Source: an uncultured Candidatus Saccharibacteria bacterium (lineage in GTDB: Bacteria; Patescibacteriota; Saccharimonadia; Saccharimonadales; Saccharimonadaceae). Taken from it: a stretch of DNA of 27,011 nucleotides. The notes under the pieces are model-generated. The model ran no database searches and was not told where the DNA came from. It worked only from the letters and a program-made list of their open reading frames with translations. The stretch is taken from the NCBI GenBank assembly GCA_938036845.1, contig CALHWA010000072.1, positions 1 to 27,011 of the forward strand, in the 5' to 3' direction. This document shows, piece after piece, positions 16,389-23,453 of this stretch; the stretch's first letter is position 1, and every line of letters begins with the position of its first letter. Both the position numbers and the translations under genes were made by a program.

Positions 16389-17015
16389 ATGACATACAAA
16401 CAACCTTCTCATAGGGCTGTGCTTGAGAGCAGTCCAGTGTTACTAGTAACACCAGAAACAGTAACTGCGACACAGGCAACAGCACAGGTAGCCCAACTAG
16501 CGATACAAGACAAGTTATTTGATGACAACATTATTCCTCATTCGGCCGATCATGAACAAACCGAGCCTATACCCGCAATATATACCAACACTCATACCAT
16601 AGGTGGCTCTACCTCTGAAACGCAGCCAAAGAGGCCTACATTTGATGATCTCCTTGCCCGACAACGCTCTGTTAATGCGCTTGAGCGCAAACGCACTCGT
16701 CATTCTACCCCCGAACTTATCAATGCTTGGCGAGAGCTCGATCACGCCATTGCCAACCATCTCTTTGGCATGTCACCACAAGAATATGAAAAGTGCCGCA
16801 CTGAGGCGACGGAGCAATTCTATGCAATCGTTGCATACCGCCGAAAAGTACGTGATGCCGCTAAAACCACTCACCCATCCCAAACCGCCGCTCAACACAG
16901 CAATAGGCCACGGCGAAGCGCACAAGAAAGATTTTTCAGCCCCCAGGATGCCGCCGCTGGAGAATATGTAGTGCGTCCAAAACTACCAAAAACCCCTAAG
17001 AAGCTCGACTACTAG
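16389..17015 (+). CDS. Hypothetical protein, 208 aa
   Basis: I do not recognise this gene. The open frame is longer upstream, but the promoter position and composition place the start at MTYKQPSHRA. Residues 1-75 are Thr/Ala/Gln-rich and probably disordered. About 85-150 form a helical, charged core (FDDLLARQRSVNALERKRTR, WRELDHAIANHLFGMSPQEY, ATEQFYAIVAYRRKV). The C-terminus is Pro/Lys-rich. There is no signal peptide or TM, so it is probably cytoplasmic. It is transcribed divergently from the ftsB-like gene and runs toward the Ile2-like tRNA. TAG stop. Confidence 0.75.
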   Translation: MTYKQPSHRAVLESSPVLLVTPETVTATQATAQVAQLAIQDKLFDDNIIPHSADHEQTEPIPAIYTNTHTIGGSTSETQPKRPTFDDLLARQRSVNALERKRTRHSTPELINAWRELDHAIANHLFGMSPQEYEKCRTEATEQFYAIVAYRRKVRDAAKTTHPSQTAAQHSNRPRRSAQERFFSPQDAAAGEYVVRPKLPKTPKKLDY

Positions 17016-17038
17016 TAGCATATACACCAACAATACGG

Positions 17039-17044
17039 TATAAT
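17039..17044 (+). promoter_or_regulatory. -10 box of the third tRNA gene
   Basis: TATAAT within ACGGTATAAT, 15 nt before the tRNA. The same ACGGTATAAT string occurs again at 17189 and in front of the ftsB-like gene. Confidence 0.55.
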
Positions 17045-17059
17045 GTGGCAAGTGGATCT

Positions 17060-17135
17060 GGGGGCGTAGCTCAGTGGTCAGAGCAGCGGGCTCATAACCT
17101 GTTGGCCGCTGGTTCAAGTCCAGCCGCCCCCACCA
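17060..17135 (+). tRNA. tRNA with CAU anticodon, probably Ile2 (lysidine-modified)
   Basis: 76 nt with encoded CCA. Acceptor GGGGGCG/CGCCCCC, D arm AGCTCAGTGGTCAGAGC, anticodon loop CTCATAA, T arm GCTGG/CCAGC. It is not an initiator (no C1-A72 mismatch). The D arm and the CGCTGGTTCAAGTCCAGC region resemble tRNA-Ile2(CAU) more than elongator Met, and a tilS gene is nearby. Elongator Met remains the alternative; the two CAU elongators here are told apart only by resemblance. Confidence 0.9.
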
Positions 17136-17154
17136 TTGCAAAGATTAGTCATAG

Positions 17155-17177
17155 CACGCCCATAGTGGCGTGTTTTT
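17155..17177 (+). terminator. Intrinsic terminator after the third tRNA
   Basis: Perfect stem CACGCC/GGCGTG with 6-nt loop, then TTTTT. Confidence 0.8.
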
Positions 17178-17180
17178 AGT

Positions 17181-17309
17181 ATGCGCAAACGGTATAATAG
17201 GACTATAAGCAACACGGCTAACCGCATAGACTATATCAAGCTTCCAGCCCGAGATGCTACGAAGTTGGCTACAGTAAAAGCGCTTTTACCTTCAAGACCC
17301 AGCAGGTAA
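17181..17309 (+). other. Possible small ORF (42 codons) with an antisense coding-like frame
   Basis: ATG to TAA reads MRKRYNRTISNTANRIDYIK, then LPARDATKLATVKALL. There is no SD and it starts right after a terminator; a TATAAT box lies inside it (about 17193). The opposite strand (about 17231-17380) is also open and reads TIVRFLVITPTKLQGYYLLG, then LEGKSAFTVANFVAS, without an ATG. A perfect 16-bp palindrome GTAAAAGCGCTTTTAC is at 17274-17289. It may be a decayed gene on either strand or a small RNA. Confidence 0.25.
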
Positions 17310-17415
17310 TACCCTTGCAGCTTGGTTGGAGTAATCACCAGGAATCTTACGATTGTATTAGCAATATCATACTATTGCTTATTGCAAAACTTCATTGCAT
17401 ATAATCGTTACCTTC

Positions 17416-17424
17416 TGCTATACT
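17416..17424 (+). promoter_or_regulatory. Extended -10, leaderless arrangement
   Basis: TGCTATACT followed by 6 nt (ACGGAT) and the ATG at 17431. No SD. Confidence 0.65.
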
Positions 17425-17430
17425 ACGGAT

Positions 17431-17616
17431 ATGAAGAGCAAAAAATTATCCGACAAGATCATCATTGCATGGCTGGCAGTGCTTACCATCGGTCTTCTAT
17501 CACTTATCGGCTGGGCTGTAGCACTGCAAAACAACTACCACAGCGCAGTCGACTCGCTTGGTAAGCAAGTGTTTGATCTCCAGGTGCAGCTTAATCAAAA
17601 GAATCAGCAGAAATAA
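17431..17616 (+). CDS. Small single-TM protein (61 aa)
   Basis: The start at MKSKKLSDK is set by the -10 box 6 nt upstream; the open frame itself begins at 17395. A basic N-terminus is followed by one TM (about residues 10-29, IIAWLAVLTIGLLSLIGWAV) and a Gln-rich amphipathic tail (SLGKQVFDLQVQLNQKN) that could form a coiled coil outside. I recognise no family. The VOC gene starts 5 nt after its stop, so the two share an mRNA. TAA stop. Confidence 0.65.
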   Translation: MKSKKLSDKIIIAWLAVLTIGLLSLIGWAVALQNNYHSAVDSLGKQVFDLQVQLNQKNQQK

Positions 17617-17621
17617 CCACC

Positions 17622-18068
17622 ATGCCCGTCCTCCATCACATCGCGCTCTCAGTGCGCAGCGCTACTGCGAGCATCCAATTCTACAAGCGCCTTGGCTTCA
17701 CTGAGGCAGTTGTGTGGCGTGCACCAGACGGCACGCTAAGTATTCATCAGCTGATAAACTCCAGCGGTGTAATCCTCGAGCTCTTTGCCTATGCTCACAA
17801 TACGCACCGACAACAAGCACAGCCAGCGATCGGCAATGATCTCGAAACAGTCGGCGTCAAGCACATTGGCCTCAGTGTTGATGATCTCGATCTCGATGAG
17901 TTTCACGCAGCAGCCCTTAGCTGGAGTGAGCCAACTGATATTGTCATGGGACGAACTGGCCTTCGCTACTGCTTCATCAAAGACCCAGACGGCAACTGGG
18001 TGGAAATTGTTGAAGACAAGCGTGGCCTCATACCAGGCATGGCAGTCGTGGATATGTCGCCCCGCTAG
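17622..18068 (+). CDS. VOC-family protein (glyoxalase/dioxygenase fold, 148 aa)
   Basis: Two beta-alpha-beta-beta-beta modules. Likely metal ligands: His near the start (LHHIALSV), Glu in GVILELFAY, His in KHIGLSV, and Glu in DGNWVEIVED, the layout of glyoxalase I-type enzymes. VOC proteins bind a divalent metal and act on methylglyoxal adducts or aromatic or other substrates, or give resistance to drugs; which of these applies cannot be told. It has no own SD or promoter and is presumably coupled to the small TM gene 5 nt upstream. TAG stop. Confidence 0.88.
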   Translation: MPVLHHIALSVRSATASIQFYKRLGFTEAVVWRAPDGTLSIHQLINSSGVILELFAYAHNTHRQQAQPAIGNDLETVGVKHIGLSVDDLDLDEFHAAALSWSEPTDIVMGRTGLRYCFIKDPDGNWVEIVEDKRGLIPGMAVVDMSPR

Positions 18069-18096
18069 CAGCTTATGTGCTCACATCTCTTCTTAC

Positions 18097-18119
18097 GCCC
18101 CTCTCGCTGCGAGAGGGGC
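18097..18119. repeat. Perfect 9-bp hairpin after the VOC gene
   Basis: GCCCCTCTC, loop GCTGC, GAGAGGGGC. There is no U-tract in either direction, so it is not a standard intrinsic terminator; it may stabilise the 3' end. Confidence 0.55.
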
Positions 18120-18153
18120 AAAACGAGAGAAAACCACAACTCACGCTGAGCGC

Positions 18154-18185
18154 CGCTCTCTAGCGCTCTGAGCGGTGCGAGAGCG
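18154..18185. repeat. Second GAGAG-type inverted repeat
   Basis: CGCTCTC ... GAGAGCG with AGCGCTCTGAGCG inside that can form other stems. The rest of the gap 18069-18288 has no intact gene. On the minus strand a start-less fragment (about 18201-18275) reads AAKQVEYEMKQAVGLYRVTI before TAG, probably a remnant. Confidence 0.4.
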
Positions 18186-18288
18186 TCCTTCTCTATACAA
18201 ACTTAGTTATCGTCACGCGGTATAGGCCCACGGCTTGCTTCATCTCATACTCTACTTGCTTTGCAGCCCTCTCTTACACTAAGTCAAC

Positions 18289-18323
18289 AAAAAAGACCCT
18301 TCTGTTACAGAAAGGTCTTTTTT
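18289..18323. terminator. Bidirectional intrinsic terminator
   Basis: AAGACC-TTCTG / CAGAA-GGTCTT stem (one mismatch, TTA loop) with A6 before and T6 after, so it can stop transcripts from both sides. It is 18 nt downstream of the 82-residue gene and is convergent with the VOC unit. Confidence 0.85.
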
Positions 18324-18341
18324 CATATACACGTGTCCGGG

Positions 18342-18590
18342 TTATTTGGTTGCTTTAGCAGCCTTTTTGGTGGGCTTTGCCGCGTCTTTCTTGGCAGCAA
18401 AGGGGAACTTATTGCGTGAGTGCTCCTTCACATAGTAGCCCGCAGGCATGTCACACGGCTCACCCTTGCCGTTGTTTGGTGATTTGCAAAAGTAGTAAAT
18501 CGTCCGCTTTACGCCACCGCGCAATACCGCATCTTTTTGCGTGTGCAAGTAGTATGTAGTACCATTCGAACTAGTATATTTGTAAGCCAT
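18342..18590 (-). CDS. Small conserved-looking basic protein (82 aa)
   Basis: Sequence begins MAYKYTSSNGTTYYLHTQKD. The core (about residues 1-60) is strand-rich with two Cys (YYFCKSP, GEPCDMPAGY), and the tail is Lys/Ala-rich (AAKKDAAKPTKKAAKATK), like histone-H1- or nucleoid-type tails. Function unknown; nucleic-acid binding is a guess from the tail. It has a strong leader: AGGAGG 6 nt before the ATG and a TTGACA promoter. Monocistronic, with a terminator right behind. TAA stop. Confidence 0.82.
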   Translation of the reverse strand: MAYKYTSSNGTTYYLHTQKDAVLRGGVKRTIYYFCKSPNNGKGEPCDMPAGYYVKEHSRNKFPFAAKKDAAKPTKKAAKATK

Positions 18591-18621
18591 AGTGCTCCTC
18601 CTATTTGATCTTACAAAACCT

Positions 18622-18650
18622 AGCCTACATGCTCACAAAATGGATGTCAA
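18622..18650 (-). promoter_or_regulatory. Promoter of the 82-aa gene
   Basis: Minus strand TTGACA (perfect), 17-nt spacer, TAGGCT (3 of 6). The leader of about 25 nt includes the AGGAGG SD. The rest of the gap 18651-18868 is AT-rich with no clear gene. Confidence 0.6.
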
Positions 18651-18868
18651 CACTTTGGCAGCGATTTTTTACAGAGATGGCGACCATAGACGCGCGATTT
18701 TGCTTTTTGCTTATGGTTATTTTGTATGATAGATGTTGGTACTATTTTTGTACGATAAACAGGGGTCAAGCATAAATTTTATGGAGCGTCTAGCGAACGC
18801 CCACTCAAAGCCATCTTGCGTGTTGTACGTGTTGTAAATTATGTTGTAGTTTTTTATTTTTTGGCTAT

Positions 18869-19504
18869 TTATTTTGCTGCTCGATACTGAATGCGCAGCA
18901 TAATCCGCAAAATAATCATCCCCACAATACGCCCAAGAATGGCTGAGATGACCACGCCAGTAAGGAGAATTGTCCAGCCAGCGAAATCGGGCGACCATAG
19001 CGGTGCGCTGAAGTTGTAGTGGTAGAGGCTGGTGTCGGGCATCTTGGCAGTTTGGAGGCCAGCATTGGTGCTACTAAGCTTGCCCAGCTCTTCGTAGACG
19101 CAGCGTACATAGTCGATCGACCAGCTATGGAAGCGTGGCTTACACACTGCATCGGCCTTAGCGTTGGCGGTTTGGCCGGCGCGGTTGGTGGTGCTCATCG
19201 AGGCGTTGAGCGCAGCCTTGGCGTCGCGATTGTACTGCTCTTGTAGGTAGATTGGGCCAGTATCGGCATTCATATGGGCAGAGGAGTACTGCTGGAGGTC
19301 GGCGATGCGCTGGCGGATCTGCTCCATATTGCCCGCCTTATCTGCCGAGAGAACTGCCCGCCGCCGCTCGGTCATCCCCACATTATTGAGTCGCAAAAAG
19401 GTTGCAGACAGCACGAGCAGCACCATAAGCAGTAGCACCAAGTGCCACATCTTGATGCGCCGGAGTCGCTTCATCGACCGCTTGACTTGCTGTTTGTTTG
19501 CCAT
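18869..19504 (-). CDS. Two-TM hypothetical membrane protein (211 aa)
   Basis: The start at MANKQQVKRSMKRLRR is preferred over the GTG at 19528. A very basic N-terminus leads to TM1 (about residues 17-34, MWHLVLLLMVLLVLSATF). Then comes an extracytoplasmic domain of about 130 residues with helical text (ADKAGNMEQIRQRIADLQQY) and two Cys (CKPRF, RCVYEE) that could form a disulfide, then TM2 (about 180-200, WTILLTGVVISAILGRIVGM), and a short basic tail. I recognise no family. A TATACT box lies about 35 nt upstream of the start. It is divergent from murC. TAA stop. Confidence 0.75.
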   Translation of the reverse strand: MANKQQVKRSMKRLRRIKMWHLVLLLMVLLVLSATFLRLNNVGMTERRRAVLSADKAGNMEQIRQRIADLQQYSSAHMNADTGPIYLQEQYNRDAKAALNASMSTTNRAGQTANAKADAVCKPRFHSWSIDYVRCVYEELGKLSSTNAGLQTAKMPDTSLYHYNFSAPLWSPDFAGWTILLTGVVISAILGRIVGMIILRIMLRIQYRAAK

Positions 19505-19634
19505 GCTATGTACCCTACGTATGCCCACTTATGCTTTGGCTCTAGTATAGCATAACCTCAATATTGAACCCAGTAGCGCGAGGTGGAGCAATCGCACTCT
19601 TTAGCTACCTCTGGTGGTTTTGTGCCAGAGGCGG

Positions 19635-19640
19635 TACAAT
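19635..19640 (+). promoter_or_regulatory. -10 box of murC
   Basis: TACAAT (5 of 6), 7 nt before ATG 19648. The gap GGAAGGT also looks like an SD but is too close to the start to work well, so leaderless initiation is plausible. The -35 is poor. Confidence 0.45.
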
Positions 19641-19647
19641 GGAAGGT

Positions 19648-20910
19648 ATGAATATCTACTTCTCTGGAATCGGCGGCGTGGGCCTGGGGCCATTGGCTGA
19701 GTTGGCGCACGATGCAGGGCACCATGTGCTTGGCTCGGATAGCCATGTTGGGCTCGAGACACAAGAACTCGAGCGGCGTGGCATCTCCGTCTCACAAGAC
19801 CAAACAGGCGAATACCTGGCCTATCGCCACGAGCAAACCCCCATCGATTGGTTTATCTATACAGCAGCTTTGCCGCCTGATCACCCCGAGCTTGTCTTGG
19901 CACGCCGACTTGGCATCTATACCGCTAAGCGTGATGAGCTCCTCACTTATCTCATCAACGAAAAAGACCTCCAGCTCATCGCCATCGCTGGCACCCACGG
20001 CAAGACGACGACAACTGGCCTGATGGTGTGGGCACTGCGCCAGCTGGGCGAGCCAGTAAGTTACTCGGTGGGTACAACATTGAGTTTTGGTCCCAGTGGT
20101 CATTACGTACCAGGTAGTCGCTATTTTGTATATGAGTGTGATGAGTTTGACCGCAACTTTTTGCAATTCCACCCTTATCTCACGCTACTGACCTCTGTTG
20201 ACTATGACCACCCTGACACTTACCCTACCAAGCAGGACTACACCGATGCCTTTAGCCGCTTCCTTGAGCAGAGCGAATATACCATCATGTGGCAGCGCGA
20301 TGCCGATGCGGGCGTTGTGCCACCACGGCGGCGGGCGCGTGTCTTGGAAGATGAAGATGTACAGCAATTTACACTCGCAGGTGCGCACAACCGAGCAAAC
20401 GCAACACTAGTGGCAACGGCATGCAAGCAGCTCAGGCTTGGCTCACCCGAGCACATTCGAGCAGCCATCAATACCTTCCCGGGAGTGCAGCGACGCTTTG
20501 AGCGGCTTGGGCCTGGGCTGTATAGTGATTATGGCCACCACCCGGTAGAAATCGCCGCAACATTGCAAATGGCACGAGAATTGTCCGACCACGTTGTGCT
20601 GGTATATCAGCCACATCAAAACGTCCGTCAGCATGAGATCCGTCAGCAATACACCGACTGTATGGAGCGCGCCGAGCAAATCTATTGGCTGTCAACCTAC
20701 CTTAGTCGCGAAGACCCAGCTCTATCCATCCTCACCCCGCAGCAACTTACTGAGCAACTAACAAACCGTAGCAGCGTTCACTATGCCGAGCTCGATGATG
20801 CCCTGTGGCACGCCATCCAAACCGCCCGCGCTGAGGGCAAGCTTGTGCTCTGCATGGGAGCAGGCACGATTGATGGCTGGGTGCGGCAGCGGCTTGCGCA
20901 AGAGGGGTAA
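19648..20910 (+). CDS. murC: UDP-N-acetylmuramate--L-alanine ligase (MurC)
   Basis: Cytoplasmic Mur ligase adding L-Ala to UDP-MurNAc. The start MNIYFSGIGGVGLGPLAE places the N-terminal dinucleotide-type fold (FSGIGGVG, residues 4-11) correctly; the frame is open further upstream but not protein-like. ATP site AIAGTHGKTTTT, acid YECDEFD, SVDYDHPD, then PGVQRRFE and SDYGHHPVEI, which with YQPHQ is typical of MurC/Mpl. The protein has 420 residues, slightly short for the family. Mpl (tripeptide recycling ligase) is less likely in a reduced genome. It is the only Mur ligase in this window. TAA stop. Confidence 0.9.
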   Translation: MNIYFSGIGGVGLGPLAELAHDAGHHVLGSDSHVGLETQELERRGISVSQDQTGEYLAYRHEQTPIDWFIYTAALPPDHPELVLARRLGIYTAKRDELLTYLINEKDLQLIAIAGTHGKTTTTGLMVWALRQLGEPVSYSVGTTLSFGPSGHYVPGSRYFVYECDEFDRNFLQFHPYLTLLTSVDYDHPDTYPTKQDYTDAFSRFLEQSEYTIMWQRDADAGVVPPRRRARVLEDEDVQQFTLAGAHNRANATLVATACKQLRLGSPEHIRAAINTFPGVQRRFERLGPGLYSDYGHHPVEIAATLQMARELSDHVVLVYQPHQNVRQHEIRQQYTDCMERAEQIYWLSTYLSREDPALSILTPQQLTEQLTNRSSVHYAELDDALWHAIQTARAEGKLVLCMGAGTIDGWVRQRLAQEG

Positions 20911-21027
20911 GTACCTACCTCAAGCTATCTACACCCGTCGCAGCTGAATCATTGACAAGTATTCGCCTACTGTTAGTGCCTGTGTGGTAACTGTGATGGA
21001 TTACAGCATCCTCAAACCACACACAGC

Positions 21028-21369
21028 CTACCGGTCATCCCCACTACCCCGCAGCTGACCGCGCTGCTGGCGGCTGGCGAGCTTGGCGTTGTTGCGCTGA
21101 GCAACCTCCTCAAGGCTCGAACCAAGCAAGTGTGCCACTGCCGTTACATACCACAAAACATCACCCAGCTCCTTAATGATTGCCTGCTTATCTGCCTCAG
21201 TTATTGTACCCTGCTGGTCGCGCAGTAGCTTCTTGAATTTCTCGAGCACCTCGCCCGATTCACCGCCCAGACCTAGCACCATACCCATTAGTTGGGCATT
21301 GGCATCACCATAGGCATAGTCACTACTCAGGGTGGTAATTGCTTGCTGTGCGTAGTCGTCGATCTTCAT
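21028..21369 (-). CDS. MazG-like nucleotide pyrophosphohydrolase (113 aa)
   Basis: Single MazG domain of the all-alpha NTP-PPase superfamily. The motif GLGGESGEVLEKFKK with Glu37 and Glu40, then KELGDVLWY with Glu67 and Asp70, gives the E..E / E..D magnesium site. SLEEVAQRNNAKLASRQQRG is the usual C-terminal helix. It probably hydrolyses aberrant NTPs to NMP and PPi. Excellent SD (GAGGAGG 4 nt from the ATG). It starts 14 nt after the winged-helix-NUDIX gene in the same direction, so the two are co-transcribed. TAG stop. Confidence 0.92.
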   Translation of the reverse strand: MKIDDYAQQAITTLSSDYAYGDANAQLMGMVLGLGGESGEVLEKFKKLLRDQQGTITEADKQAIIKELGDVLWYVTAVAHLLGSSLEEVAQRNNAKLASRQQRGQLRGSGDDR

Positions 21370-21383
21370 ATATCCTCCTCTTG

Positions 21384-22061
21384 TTATTGATCTAAAACGT
21401 CGTCAAACTCCTCAAAAAAATACGGATCGTGAAAGAATGCCCGCGCGACAATCTGCTCCACTGCTGGTGCAAGCGTGTACTGCGCCAGCCTGTGTGGGCG
21501 TGCCCAGATAAGCCGTTCGTGCGGAGTGATATCATCAGTCGTCCCATAAAATACATGAGCAAGTGTGGTTGAGAGAATTGCCTTGTCTACCCAAACACGA
21601 ATATAGCATTCGCCCGCATGCTGCAGTACTAGGTCTATAGCGCCAATCTTTTCTGCCGCTTCGCGCTGAGCTGCCGCTTGGATAGATCTGTCATTGATGT
21701 GGAGTTTGCCGTAAGGGAGCGTCCAGGTATCAATGTAGGGCTGCTTGGTGCGCTGCTGCAGCAAGACGTCGCCATTGCTATTTTGCACCACGAGCATGGT
21801 TACGATTTTAGGTTGGGTTCGAACCAGCATATTGTCTGTACTAACTCGATCGACATACGCCAAACCACGTGGTGCCAGGCTATAGCCACCTGGCACTTTT
21901 TGGACAAGCTGGTGACTAATCAGCACCTTGAGATGATAGCTAAAGAGATTGGTATCCACCCGCGGTGGGCGCAGATCACGAAAGCGAGCCATCTTGCGGT
22001 AGCACAGCACACTTAGAATACGCCTTTGGATGTGGTGGTTAATCGTATCTTGCTCAAACAT
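21384..22061 (-). CDS. Winged-helix + NUDIX fusion protein (225 aa)
   Basis: Residues about 10-72 form a winged helix of ArsR/MarR style (QRRILSVLCYRKMARFRDLR, LFSYHLKVLISHQLVQKV, GGYSLAPRGLAYVDRV). Residues about 80-210 are a NUDIX fold (IVTMLVVQNSNGDVLLQQRT, TWTLPYGKLH). The NUDIX box reads AAAQREAAEKIGA: REAAEK replaces REUxEE, so one metal ligand is Lys, and the upstream Glu is not clear. It may therefore bind rather than hydrolyse a nucleotide, as in NrtR-type regulators. It is co-transcribed with the MazG gene and divergent from the HD-CYTH gene, which it might control. TAA stop. Confidence 0.85.
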   Translation of the reverse strand: MFEQDTINHHIQRRILSVLCYRKMARFRDLRPPRVDTNLFSYHLKVLISHQLVQKVPGGYSLAPRGLAYVDRVSTDNMLVRTQPKIVTMLVVQNSNGDVLLQQRTKQPYIDTWTLPYGKLHINDRSIQAAAQREAAEKIGAIDLVLQHAGECYIRVWVDKAILSTTLAHVFYGTTDDITPHERLIWARPHRLAQYTLAPAVEQIVARAFFHDPYFFEEFDDVLDQ

Positions 22062-22094
22062 ATTTGACTCAAACTATCCTATCTATCCATATTT

Positions 22095-22103
22095 ACTATA
22101 GCA
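22095..22103 (-). promoter_or_regulatory. Extended -10 for the winged-helix-NUDIX/MazG unit
   Basis: Minus strand TGCTATAGT, about 33 nt before the ATG; no SD follows. On the plus strand TATGGT (22107-22112) lies 6 nt before the divergent HD-CYTH start, so both units are driven from the same 57-bp gap. Confidence 0.45.
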
Positions 22104-22118
22104 CGCTATGGTAGTGAT

Positions 22119-23435
22119 ATGAATAACCTGCCATACAATAGTCACCACAATAATAACCAATATAATCACACGTCAACGACTTCGCTGCCAGAACACAATT
22201 ATCCACTACACACGTCACACGAACGAGGTATCACACCATCACCAGTCCAAAGTCAGCTGTGCCATATTGCACTGCAGAGTATGGAGATAAGCTGTGATCT
22301 GGCCGATGTAGTGCGCGTGCCACGCCGGCCCGGTGGCGAGCGCGAGAATGACGCAGAGCATAGTTGGTCGCTTGCCGCCCTTGCGCCAGAATTACGTGCC
22401 TGTCTCTATCCGCGGTTGGATAATGACACGGTGCAGCAATTTGCAACTGTCCACGAGCTGCTCGAGATTGCCACTGGCGATGTCGCAACGTTCGACCTTA
22501 CCCCTGTGCAACTTTCCATCAAACAACAAAACGAGCAGCAAGCAGCCCACACATTATTACAGCGTCTTCCGCCCGTTATGCATCAGGGGCTAGAGCGCTA
22601 CGAAGCACAAAACACACCCGAAGCACGCTTTGTACGAGCAGTCGATAAGATTCTTCCAGTAGCGATGGATATTGTTGGGCAAGGGGTGCGGGTAGTCGAA
22701 GAGGACTATGGCATTAAAAATCTTGCTGAATTGCAAGCAGCACACGACAAGCTCATCGAGAGCTTCACTCAGCGATTTGGCACAGAATTTCCTGAGCTTG
22801 CTGAGCTGTATGCAAACCTTGCTTATCATTTTGAGACATGCTATGCACAAGAAAAATCTGCCGACATGATGAGTTCTCACGTCCCTGAGCGTCCCAATCA
22901 GCTCAAAGAAGTTGAGCGTAAATTTTTAGTCAATTTTGATAAGATACCAGCAGATATTGACTCATATGATCATATCGACATCAGTCAGGGCTATCTCGCG
23001 CACAGCAGCGATGGATCGGAGACACGCGTCCGGCGTTTTGGTGATGGGCAACGTTTTGAGCTCACAGTAAAATCGGGTGGTACTGTCGTGCGAGATGAGC
23101 AAAATATCATTATTAATGAAGCAACCTTTGCTTCGCTATGGCCACTCACCAAGGGCAAGCGCATCGAGAAAACACGCTACTATGTACCCTACACCGACCC
23201 TGATAGTAACGAGCATACAATCGAGCTTGATATCTACCACGGCAACCTTGAGGGGAAGCTCGTCACTGCTGAAGTTGAGTTTCGTGGCCGCGAGACCGAG
23301 GCGACACTACGTGCTGAAACATTCTGTCCTCCCGAGTGGTGCAGCACAGATATTAGTTATGATCAACGCTACAAAAATAACGCACTAGCGAGCCAGCGAC
23401 ACGGCATGCTAGAGCTCAGTCAGGTGAGTATGTAA
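22119..23435 (+). CDS. HD-domain + CYTH-domain fusion protein (438 aa)
   Basis: After a His/Asn/Thr-rich N-terminus (1-40), residues about 45-245 match the YfbR/HDDC2 type of HD phosphohydrolase: RVPRRPGGERENDAEHSW with His81, then VHELLEIATGD with His112-Glu113 where the family has His-Asp, and RAVDKILP with Asp176. Residues about 264-430 are a CYTH (triphosphate tunnel) domain: EVERKFLV (ExExK), SQGYLA, ETRVRRFG, ELTVKSGG, IELDIYHGNLEGKLVTAEVE. CYTH enzymes hydrolyse inorganic or organic triphosphates; YfbR types remove the phosphate of dNMPs. The fusion could degrade nucleotides stepwise, but this is inference. No SD; weak TATGGT 6 nt before the ATG. TAA stop. Confidence 0.88.
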   Translation: MNNLPYNSHHNNNQYNHTSTTSLPEHNYPLHTSHERGITPSPVQSQLCHIALQSMEISCDLADVVRVPRRPGGERENDAEHSWSLAALAPELRACLYPRLDNDTVQQFATVHELLEIATGDVATFDLTPVQLSIKQQNEQQAAHTLLQRLPPVMHQGLERYEAQNTPEARFVRAVDKILPVAMDIVGQGVRVVEEDYGIKNLAELQAAHDKLIESFTQRFGTEFPELAELYANLAYHFETCYAQEKSADMMSSHVPERPNQLKEVERKFLVNFDKIPADIDSYDHIDISQGYLAHSSDGSETRVRRFGDGQRFELTVKSGGTVVRDEQNIIINEATFASLWPLTKGKRIEKTRYYVPYTDPDSNEHTIELDIYHGNLEGKLVTAEVEFRGRETEATLRAETFCPPEWCSTDISYDQRYKNNALASQRHGMLELSQVSM

Positions 23436-23453
23436 TCTTGCCACGGAGCGATA

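Noticed and set aside
20952..21020. TTGACA and an imperfect GTGTGGT/ACCACAC stem between murC and the MazG gene
   Set aside because: No -10 at a proper distance, no gene downstream on the plus strand, and no U-tract for a terminator.
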